From positions 1-6,987 of the forward strand of contig DATLCI010000095.1 in NCBI GenBank assembly GCA_035526435.1: a DNA stretch of 6,987 bases, read 5' to 3'. This document shows, one piece after another, positions 1 to 6,219 of the stretch. The position numbers and the translations under genes are program-made. Source of the stretch: DATLCI01 sp035526435 (GTDB lineage: Bacteria > Acidobacteriota > Terriglobia > Terriglobales > Acidobacteriaceae). The notes under the pieces are model-generated. The model searched no databases. It was not told where the DNA came from and worked only from the letters and a program-made list of their open reading frames with translations. Every line of letters starts with the position of its first letter. Within the stretch, counting starts at the first letter, position 1.

Positions 1-495
1 ATGAACTTGTATGCGGCCAAGAGCTGGACGAAATATTCGTTCGTGGGGCCAGCCAGTAATGCAATCAAGGTGGAAGTGACGGGCCAGCAATTTCGCTGGT
101 ACTTCCGCTATCCCGGGCCGGACGGAAAGTTCGGTGAGACCAAGCCTGAGTTACAGGATGCGTCGCTGGGAAATCCACTGGGGATCGATCCCAACGACTC
201 AGCCGGCGCGGACGACAAGGTAGCCGCCCAGCTGGCGGTGCCGGTGGGACGCGAGGTGGAAGTCACGCTGCGGTCGCAGGATGTGATCCATAGCTTTTTT
301 GTGCCGCAGTTGCGCTTAAAGCAGGACGCGGTGCCCGGGATGGAGGCAAAAATCCACTTTCAGGTGGCTGAAGTGGGCGCTTTTGAAGTGGTATGCGCCG
401 AGCTTTGCGGCCAGGGCCACCACCAGATGAACGCGAAACTTAAAGTATTACCTGAAACCGAGTTTGGAAGATGGCTCGCGGGAGGCGCGAAGTGA
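1..495 (+). CDS. coxB: Cytochrome c oxidase subunit II, C-terminal CuA domain (5'-partial)
   Basis: This is the periplasmic cupredoxin domain of CoxB, which accepts electrons from cytochrome c at the binuclear CuA centre and passes them to heme a in CoxA. The visible 164 residues carry a full CuA ligand set: H97 (in DVIHSFF), C132, E134, C136, H140 and M143. Their spacing is identical to bovine H161/C196/E198/C200/H204/M207. The aromatic patch QQFRWYFRYPG (29-39) is the usual electron-entry region. The frame is open to base 1 and the two N-terminal membrane helices of the family are absent, so the first ATG is very likely internal and the gene starts upstream of the window. There is no C-terminal cytochrome c fusion (no CxxCH), so this is not a caa3-type subunit II. 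The stop overlaps the coxA start by 4 nt. Confidence 0.95.
   Translation: MNLYAAKSWTKYSFVGPASNAIKVEVTGQQFRWYFRYPGPDGKFGETKPELQDASLGNPLGIDPNDSAGADDKVAAQLAVPVGREVEVTLRSQDVIHSFFVPQLRLKQDAVPGMEAKIHFQVAEVGAFEVVCAELCGQGHHQMNAKLKVLPETEFGRWLAGGAK
480..485 (+). promoter_or_regulatory. Ribosome binding site that decides the coxA start
   Basis: GGGAGG lies 6 nt before the GTG at 492, within the last codons of coxB. This is ideal Shine-Dalgarno spacing. The competing ATG at 471 has only GGAAG directly touching it (466-470), which is too close to work. The site supports GTG 492 as the coxA start and a 4-nt GTGA overlap, typical of translational coupling of subunits II and I. Confidence 0.7.
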
Positions 496-2192
496 ATCCT
501 TTGCCGGCGGCGGCAGAGACGCAGATCGGCTTCCTGCGGCGATACCTTTTCGCCACCGATCATCGGACCATCGGGCGGCAGTATTTCTTTCTCTCGCTGG
601 CGGCGGTGGTGGCGGGGATGGGGTTGTCGCTAATCATGCGCCTGCATGTGGTTTGGCCCGGGTTGAAACTTCCCTTCCTGGGCGAGGTTCGTCCAGAAGA
701 CTACCTCGCCTACATGACGATGCACGGGACACTGATGGTGTTCTTCGTGCTGACAACGGCGCCGCAAAGCGCGTTCGGAAACCTGATATTGCCAGGGCAA
801 ATCGGCGCGGGTCGGATGGCGTTTCCCAAAGTGAACGCACTGTCTTTCTGGCTGACGGCCATGGCGTTCCTCGTCGTGATAGCCGCCATGTTAGTTGAAG
901 GTGGGGCGTCGCAATCGGGATGGACGCAATATCCGCCGCTGAGTGCGATCCCATCGACGGGCCCAGGACAAGGGCTGGGCATGGATCTATGGATCATTGG
1001 CGTCAGCGTCTTCTGTTTGGGGTCGGTGCTGGGCGCGATCAACTTTATCGCGACGACGTTGCGCATGCGCGCCCCGGGCATGCACCTGATGCGGATGCCG
1101 CTGACGGTGTGGACATGGTTTGTGACGGCTCAACTTACGCTGCTGGCGTTCAGCGTGTTGCTGGCGGCGACGCTTCTACTTTTCGCTGACCGGCATATGG
1201 GCACGAGCTTTTTTGTTCCTGCGGGGCTGATGGTGAACAGCGCCGCGATCAAGCACTCCGGCGGTTCGCCACTACTGTGGCAGCACCTGTTCTGGTTCTT
1301 CGGCCATCCCGAGGTGTACATCGCCATCCTGCCGGGAATGGGGCTGACGTCGCACCTGTTGTCCACGTTCTCCCGGAAGCCAGTATTCGGCTATGCCGCA
1401 ATGGTGTTCTCAACGATGGCGATCGGTTTCTTTGGCTTCCTGGTCTGGGGACACCACATGTTCATCGCGGGATTGAATCCATATGCGACCCTTGCATTTG
1501 CGACCCTGACGATGGTGGTCGCAATCCCCAGCAGCGTGAAGACAGTGAACTGGCTGGCCACATTGTGGCGCGGCCAGATCCGGCTCACGGTGCCGATGTT
1601 GTTCTCTATCGGCTTCGTCTCGTTATTCGTGACCGGAGGCTTGAGCGGACCGATCCTGGCGCAGCCGACGATCGATGCGTATCTGCATGACACCTATTTT
1701 GTGGTCGCCCACTTTCACATGATCATGGGCATGGCCGCGGTGTTCGCTATTTTCGCGGGAACCTATTACTGGTTCCCGAAACTCTTTGGCGGGCGATTGA
1801 TGAGCGAGTCGCTGGGGCGAATCCACTTCTGGCTGACGTTCTTAGGGGCGTACGCCACCTTTCTACCTATGCATTTCCTGGGCATGGCAGGGCATCCGCG
1901 GCGGTATTCGCAGGTGGCGGGCTCGGCGGAGTATTTGCAATCGCTGCTGCCCTTGCAGACCTGGATCACGATGGCGGCGGTGGGATTGATCTCCGCACAG
2001 CTCATATTTTTCTTCAATCTTTTCTGGAATATGCGGCGGGGACAAATCGCTTCGGCTAATCCTTGGGAGTCAAGCACCCTGGAGTGGCAGCCGCAACCAG
2101 TCGGCCTGGTAGTCAGTCACGGCGCGTATGAATATGCGACGAACGGGGACTACACAGTGCAATCGGCGCCACCGCGGGGGACATCTAATTAG
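492..2192 (+). CDS. coxA: Cytochrome c oxidase subunit I (heme a / heme a3-CuB), A1-like with altered D-channel
   Basis: This is the catalytic subunit of an aa3-type heme-copper oxidase, which reduces O2 to water in the cytoplasmic membrane. From the GTG at 492 it has 566 residues and about 12 membrane helices, normal for the family. Heme a ligands are H78 and H409, and the heme a3 ligand is H407. CuB ligands are H272, H321 and H322. The GHPEVY motif (271-276) gives the helix VI glutamate E274 and the tyrosine Y276 that crosslinks to H272. H399 and D400 (LHDTYF) match the Mg2+ site. The K-channel is intact: K350 in IPSSVK, with S287 in TSHLL. The oddity is in the helix II-III loop: the usual IGAPDMAFP reads IGAGRMAFP, so the D-channel entrance aspartate is R108, although the channel asparagines (FGN, and N115) remain. 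The C-terminus has the usual NPWESSTLEW motif. A longer start at ATG 471 would add seven basic residues encoded inside coxB and lacks a well-spaced RBS. The gene may equally be called ctaD. Confidence 0.96.
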   Translation: MNPLPAAAETQIGFLRRYLFATDHRTIGRQYFFLSLAAVVAGMGLSLIMRLHVVWPGLKLPFLGEVRPEDYLAYMTMHGTLMVFFVLTTAPQSAFGNLILPGQIGAGRMAFPKVNALSFWLTAMAFLVVIAAMLVEGGASQSGWTQYPPLSAIPSTGPGQGLGMDLWIIGVSVFCLGSVLGAINFIATTLRMRAPGMHLMRMPLTVWTWFVTAQLTLLAFSVLLAATLLLFADRHMGTSFFVPAGLMVNSAAIKHSGGSPLLWQHLFWFFGHPEVYIAILPGMGLTSHLLSTFSRKPVFGYAAMVFSTMAIGFFGFLVWGHHMFIAGLNPYATLAFATLTMVVAIPSSVKTVNWLATLWRGQIRLTVPMLFSIGFVSLFVTGGLSGPILAQPTIDAYLHDTYFVVAHFHMIMGMAAVFAIFAGTYYWFPKLFGGRLMSESLGRIHFWLTFLGAYATFLPMHFLGMAGHPRRYSQVAGSAEYLQSLLPLQTWITMAAVGLISAQLIFFFNLFWNMRRGQIASANPWESSTLEWQPQPVGLVVSHGAYEYATNGDYTVQSAPPRGTSN

Positions 2193-2194
2193 CG

Positions 2195-2947
2195 ATGCGG
2201 ACAACGGCCATTTCGAATCAAGTGGAAGAGCCCCGAGTCAATGTTGGCGGGGGCGGCACGAATCTGCGTCCACCGCGCGGCGGGGATGGTGGGGATGAGC
2301 CGCGGCGGCAGCCTGAAGGTAATCCGCGGCTGCGCAAGCGGCTGATGCGGGCACGCGTGGGATTGGGCGCGGGAGCCACGGGCATCACTATATTTTTTCT
2401 GGCCTTGGCTAGCGCGTATATCGTGCGCCAGGGCGGCGGCAAGATGGACCCGGCCACCGGCGAGTTCATCAACGACTGGAAGCCGCTGGTGCTGCCCGGT
2501 ATTCTCTGGCTGAACACGGCCATCCTGTTCGTCAGCAGCGTGACCGCCGAATTGGCCAGGCGCCAGATGTTCCATGAGCCCGCGTTACTGGAGGAGTGGT
2601 TGGGGTTGGGGCGTCCGACGCAGCGCGGGGCGTTGCCGTGGATGGGCATCACGCTGATCCTAGGAATCGGATTCCTGATCGGTCAGTACATGGCGTGGCA
2701 GCAGCTGAATATTGAAGGCTGGCTGATGAAGACGAATCCTAGCAGCTCGTTCTTCTTCATCTTGACAGGAGCTCACGCATTGCACCTATTGGGTGGATTA
2801 ATTGCCCTGAGCTGGGCGTCGGTGGCGACGGCGCTGGCCAAGCCGATGGAGTCCCGGCAACTGGCGACGGACATCAGCGCGTGGTATTGGCACTTCATGG
2901 GGTTATTGTGGCTGGGAATCCTGGGGCTGATGTATTTCGCAAAATGA
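2195..2947 (+). CDS. coxC: Cytochrome c oxidase subunit III
   Basis: Subunit III carries no redox metal. In the family it stabilises subunit I and supports sustained proton uptake. This protein has 250 residues. Residues 1-48 are a hydrophilic, probably disordered tail rich in Gly, Arg and Pro. Five predicted membrane helices follow at roughly 54-77, 99-118, 148-168, 184-210 and 229-248. Family hallmarks are the SSSFFFILTGAHALHLLGG segment (183-201, H194 and H197) and the AWYWHFMGLLW segment (229-239). A helix glutamate, E119 in SSVTAELA, may correspond to the DCCD-reactive residue of subunit III. Five rather than seven helices matches the short bacterial form in which the first two helices belong elsewhere or are absent. 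The ATG is 2 nt after the coxA stop. The only purine-rich tract (GGGGGA, 2176-2181) is 13 nt away, so translation probably depends on coupling. The stop overlaps the next gene (ATGA). Confidence 0.9.
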   Translation: MRTTAISNQVEEPRVNVGGGGTNLRPPRGGDGGDEPRRQPEGNPRLRKRLMRARVGLGAGATGITIFFLALASAYIVRQGGGKMDPATGEFINDWKPLVLPGILWLNTAILFVSSVTAELARRQMFHEPALLEEWLGLGRPTQRGALPWMGITLILGIGFLIGQYMAWQQLNIEGWLMKTNPSSSFFFILTGAHALHLLGGLIALSWASVATALAKPMESRQLATDISAWYWHFMGLLWLGILGLMYFAK

Positions 2948-3147
2948 AGATCTTCCTGATTGGCGTCGTTCTGCTGCTAGCGAGCTCGCCGGCGTTTGCC
3001 CAAGGGTGCTCGACCTGTACCAATTCCGCGGCGAGCGCTCCGGAGCGCAGCCAACGCGCGCTGAGGCGAGGAATCATCATCATGATGGTGCCGTCGCTGG
3101 CGATCATGGCGGGCTTTGCCGGGATCGCGTACCGATATCGGCGGTAG
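2944..3147 (+). CDS. Small exported membrane protein with CxxC motif, probable oxidase accessory protein
   Basis: A 67-residue protein whose ATG overlaps the coxC stop as ATGA, so it is almost certainly co-translated with the oxidase. Residues 1-19 form a signal peptide (MK, then a hydrophobic core, then a PAFA cleavage site). C22 and C25 follow at once in GCSTC. The next residue is Thr, so this is not a CxxCH heme c site, and the -3 residue does not fit a lipobox. A short basic linker with several arginines (35-42) leads to a membrane helix at about 44-63, and the protein ends YRYRR. The mature product would be about 48 residues with the cysteine pair on the periplasmic side. I recall similar short genes after coxC in Acidobacteriota but know of no assigned function. 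Candidate roles inferred from location are copper delivery to CuA or CuB, thiol redox, or a small structural subunit. Confidence 0.8.
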   Translation: MKIFLIGVVLLLASSPAFAQGCSTCTNSAASAPERSQRALRRGIIIMMVPSLAIMAGFAGIAYRYRR

Positions 3148-3212
3148 ATTCCGCGTATAATAAAGAATTCCGCGAGGCGTTTTTAAGGTACCTGTAGGCC
3201 CCGTCGCGGAAT
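3148..3212. repeat. Three copies of ATTCCGCG, two direct and one inverted, around the uvrA promoter
   Basis: ATTCCGCG occurs at 3148-3155 and 3167-3174, flanking the TATAAT box with 19-bp periodicity. Its reverse complement CGCGGAAT is at 3205-3212, ending 1 nt before the uvrA ATG. The second and third copies extend to a perfect 9-bp inverted repeat (3167-3175 with 3204-3212) around a 28-nt loop. It could be an operator set or a leader hairpin that hides the uvrA start region. Chance occurrence in GC-rich DNA is possible but less likely for three copies in 65 bp. Confidence 0.5.
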
Positions 3213-3213
3213 C
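3148..3213 (+). promoter_or_regulatory. Putative uvrA promoter and leader
   Basis: This 66-bp gap is the only sizeable intergenic space in the window. A perfect -10 consensus TATAAT lies at 3156-3161 and would place the transcription start near 3168. No good TTGACA-like -35 lies 17 nt upstream and there is no extended -10 TG, so the promoter is plausible but not certain. No recognisable LexA/SOS operator was seen. Upstream of uvrA the best ribosome-binding match is GGAA at 3208-3211. That is 2 nt from ATG 3214 but 8 nt from ATG 3220, which favours the second ATG. Confidence 0.45.
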
Positions 3214-6200
3214 ATGCTGATGGCACCCTCCTTACCGATCTCACCGAACCCCGGGGAAAGTGAAAGCATTGTGGTCCGGGGCGCGCGTGTCCATAACCTC
3301 AAGAACATCGATCTTGAGATACCCCACAATCAACTGACGGTAGTCACGGGCGTATCCGGTTCGGGAAAGTCTTCGCTTGCCTTTGACACCATTTACGCCG
3401 AAGGCCAGCGGCGTTATGTGGAATCCTTATCCGCCTATGCGCGGCAATTTTTGGAGCGCATCGAAAAACCTGACGTGGATGTCATCGACGGCATTGCGCC
3501 GGCGATCGCCATCCGGCAAAAGAACTCCACCCGCAATCCCCGTTCGACGGTGGCTACGGCTACCGAGATCTACGACTACTTGCGGTTACTGTATGCGCGC
3601 GTGGGCACCACCTTCTGCCTGCAGTGTGGTGGCACGGTAAAGAAAGACACCGTGGACGAAGTGGCGGAAACGATCCTAAAGCTAGACGAAGGGACGCGGA
3701 TGCATCTGCTCTTCCCTGTCCGGGCGACAGCGCCTCTACCGGCGGTGGAGGCGAAGCCGAAAAAACGGACGTCGCAAAAAGCTTTGCAGGCGATGGAAGA
3801 GGCGCAGGCTAAGGCCCATGCGGACAACCTCAAGGGCCGTTTGTTTGACCTGCGCAAACGCGGGTTCGCGCGTCTCTACCAGGACACGAAGATATTTGAG
3901 TTCTCCACGCCGGAATCATTGCTCGACGTGGACTTCACTCAGCCGGTGTATGTGTTGGTTGACCGCTTGGGGGTCGCACCGGATATTCGGGCGCGGTTGG
4001 TGGACGGAGTGGAGATCGCCTATCGCGAGGGCGGCGAGATCATCTTTGAGACGGTGCCGCGGGAGGGCGAGGGCGTGCGGCAGTGGTTACGCTTCTCCCA
4101 ACGCTTCGAATGTAAGAAGTGCCTGTTGCGTTATGAGGAGCCGGAGCCGAGGCTGTTCTCCTTCAATAATCCGTTCGGAGCGTGTCCGCGCTGCCAAGGT
4201 TTTGGCAATACCATCGACTTCGATCTGGACTTAGTGATCCCGGATAAAGAGCGCACTCTTAACGACGGCGCCATTGAGCCGTGGACCAAACCAAAGTATC
4301 GGCCGCTCTTCACGGAACTGAAGCGTGCGGCCAAACAGCATGACATCCCCATGGACGTTCCCTGGGAGGAGCTCGAGTTGGACCAGCAGCAGGTGGTCCT
4401 CGAGGGCGATGGCAGCTTTCCCGGGGTGCATGGATTCTTTGCTCATTTGGAGCGCAAAAAATACAAGCTGCATGTACGCGTGTTCCTCAGCCGGTATCGC
4501 GGCTACGCGCTGTGTCCTGACTGCAAGGGGCAAAGGCTGCGGCCGGAGGCGCGGACGGTGCGGATATCCGGCAAGAACATCTGCGAGGCCGCGGCCCTAA
4601 CGGTAGAAGACGCGGCCAAGTTCTTTGCCGAAGTGAAACTTACGCGCGAGCAGGCTGACATCGCCGACAAAATATTGGTTGAAGTTCGCGACCGATTGAA
4701 GTTTTTGAATAATGTAGGGTTGGAGTACCTGACGCTGGATCGATTGTCGTCGACGCTCTCCGGCGGCGAGGCGCAACGGATCCAGTTGGCGACCTCATTA
4801 GCGTCGCGACTCGTAGGCGCTTTGTACGTGCTGGATGAACCTTCGATCGGACTGCACAGTCGCGATACGGAGCGGTTGATCCGCATATTGCATGACTTGC
4901 GGGACCTGGGAAACACCATCCTGGTGGTGGAGCATGATCCGGAAGTGATGCGGGCGTCCGACCGGATCCTGGATCTGGGGCCAGGGGCGGGCGAACATGG
5001 CGGGAAAGTCATGGCGGTGGGAACGTATGAGGAACTGCAGAAATCCCCTGCTTCCTTGACCGGACGGTACCTGGCGGAGGAGCTGCGCATCCAGATGCCG
5101 CCAGCGCGGCGCAAGCCCGGGCCGCAGCAATTGAAGCTGACCAACGTTCGTGCACATAACCTGCGCAAGGTGAACGTGTCTTTTCCGCTGGGAATGCTGG
5201 TGGCGATCACCGGAGTCTCCGGGTCAGGCAAATCGACATTGATCCATGATGTGCTTTATAAAGCGCTGGCATCGGCGTTGGGCGTGAACGCGGGAAACTC
5301 GGCGCTGGGAACGTACGACAAGCTGGAGGGAGCGCAATTCCTGGGGGATGTTGTCCTGGTGGACCAGTCGCCCATCGGGCGGACGCCGCGATCGAATCCC
5401 GTCACATATATCAAGGCGTTTGACATCATCCGTGAGACATTTGCGGACACACCGGAAGCGGCCAAGCGCGGCTATGGCGCTGGACATTTTTCGTTCAACA
5501 TCCCGGGAGGCCGCTGCGAGACCTGCCAAGGAGATGGCACGGTCACGGTCGAGATGCAGTTCCTGGCGGACGTAGAGCTGATCTGCGAGGAGTGCAAAGG
5601 GACTCGGTTCAAGCCGGGAGTGCTTGAGGTCAAGTACAAGGGCAAGAACATCCACGAAGTATTGAACTTGACGGTAAAAGAGGCCTTACAGTTCTTCAGC
5701 GCCGTGCCCAAACTGGTGGAGAAGCTCAAAGTGCTGGAAGAGGTCGGCCTCGGGTACCTGCGCTTAGGGCAGTCAGCCACCACATTGAGCGGCGGCGAAG
5801 CGCAACGTATGAAACTGGCCGCACACCTGCAGCCGCGGCGGGAGTTTGCTGCCGCTCGCACAAATAATGACGGAGGCGAGAAGAACAAGAGGACCAACCG
5901 GACGTTATATATCTTTGACGAACCGACGACCGGACTTCATTTTGACGACGTGGGAAAGCTGTTATTCGCCTTCCGGCGGTTGCTGGATACGGGTGGGTCC
6001 ATCATCGTGATCGAACATAACCTGGATGTGATCAAGACGGCCGATTGGGTGATCGACCTGGGGCCGGATGGGGGCATCCACGGGGGCGAGGTAATGGGCT
6101 CGGGGACGCCGGAAGATATCGCCAGGAACAAGAAATCGCACACCGGACAGTGGCTGGCGCGCATCTTAAACAAGAACAACGGAAACCTTCCAAGCAATGG

Positions 6201-6219
6201 ACGCAAGAGTAAGGCTTAA
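3214..6219 (+). CDS. uvrA: UvrABC excinuclease subunit A (DNA damage-recognition ATPase)
   Basis: UvrA dimers load UvrB onto bulky DNA lesions in nucleotide excision repair. Module I: Walker A GVSGSGKSS (46-54), signature LSGGEAQ (515-521), Walker B LYVLDEPS (537-544), switch His H574. Module II: Walker A GVSGSGKST (667-675), signature (858-864), Walker B LYIFDEPT (898-905), H935. Zinc cysteines are C135/C138 with C434/C437 (probably one site), C300/C303 with C324/C327 (spacing 20), and C768/C771 with C791/C794 (spacing 19). The UvrB-binding and insertion domains lie between the first Walker A and first signature. At 1001 residues it is about 50-60 longer than usual. The excess comes from a charged insertion near 172-208, another near 871-896, an N-terminal lead of about 18 residues, and a polar tail. 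ATG 3214 is used here; ATG 3220, two codons in, has better RBS spacing. Start uncertainty does not affect the domains. Confidence 0.98.
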   Translation: MLMAPSLPISPNPGESESIVVRGARVHNLKNIDLEIPHNQLTVVTGVSGSGKSSLAFDTIYAEGQRRYVESLSAYARQFLERIEKPDVDVIDGIAPAIAIRQKNSTRNPRSTVATATEIYDYLRLLYARVGTTFCLQCGGTVKKDTVDEVAETILKLDEGTRMHLLFPVRATAPLPAVEAKPKKRTSQKALQAMEEAQAKAHADNLKGRLFDLRKRGFARLYQDTKIFEFSTPESLLDVDFTQPVYVLVDRLGVAPDIRARLVDGVEIAYREGGEIIFETVPREGEGVRQWLRFSQRFECKKCLLRYEEPEPRLFSFNNPFGACPRCQGFGNTIDFDLDLVIPDKERTLNDGAIEPWTKPKYRPLFTELKRAAKQHDIPMDVPWEELELDQQQVVLEGDGSFPGVHGFFAHLERKKYKLHVRVFLSRYRGYALCPDCKGQRLRPEARTVRISGKNICEAAALTVEDAAKFFAEVKLTREQADIADKILVEVRDRLKFLNNVGLEYLTLDRLSSTLSGGEAQRIQLATSLASRLVGALYVLDEPSIGLHSRDTERLIRILHDLRDLGNTILVVEHDPEVMRASDRILDLGPGAGEHGGKVMAVGTYEELQKSPASLTGRYLAEELRIQMPPARRKPGPQQLKLTNVRAHNLRKVNVSFPLGMLVAITGVSGSGKSTLIHDVLYKALASALGVNAGNSALGTYDKLEGAQFLGDVVLVDQSPIGRTPRSNPVTYIKAFDIIRETFADTPEAAKRGYGAGHFSFNIPGGRCETCQGDGTVTVEMQFLADVELICEECKGTRFKPGVLEVKYKGKNIHEVLNLTVKEALQFFSAVPKLVEKLKVLEEVGLGYLRLGQSATTLSGGEAQRMKLAAHLQPRREFAAARTNNDGGEKNKRTNRTLYIFDEPTTGLHFDDVGKLLFAFRRLLDTGGSIIVIEHNLDVIKTADWVIDLGPDGGIHGGEVMGSGTPEDIARNKKSHTGQWLARILNKNNGNLPSNGRKSKA

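Noticed and set aside
471..491. Upstream ATG (471) as the coxA start
   Set aside because: It lies within coxB and has no correctly spaced ribosome-binding site. GTG 492 has GGGAGG at 6 nt and gives the common 4-nt overlap.
464..898. A 144-codon open frame overlapping the 5' part of coxA
   Set aside because: It is out of frame with the unmistakable CoxA reading frame, its composition is Arg/Gly/Asp-rich without family motifs, and it is a typical GC-rich shadow.
3132..3141. Perfect 10-bp palindrome CCGATATCGG
   Set aside because: It lies within the last codons of the small gene (Tyr-Arg-Tyr-Arg) and is short enough to arise from codon use. No matching second copy was noticed nearby.
2944..3147. 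The small CxxC protein as a c-type cytochrome or lipoprotein
   Set aside because: The residue after the second cysteine is Thr rather than His, and the residues before C22 (AQG) do not fit a lipobox.
3171..3184. Possible intrinsic terminator (GC-rich stretch followed by TTTTT) after the small CxxC gene
   Set aside because: Only a 3-bp stem can form before the T run, too weak for a terminator. The longer inverted repeat places the T run in its loop.
4503..5231. A 242-codon open frame on the minus strand inside uvrA
   Set aside because: It is antisense to the conserved ABC signature, Walker B and second Walker A region of UvrA. Its Ser/Arg-rich translation has no recognisable domain.
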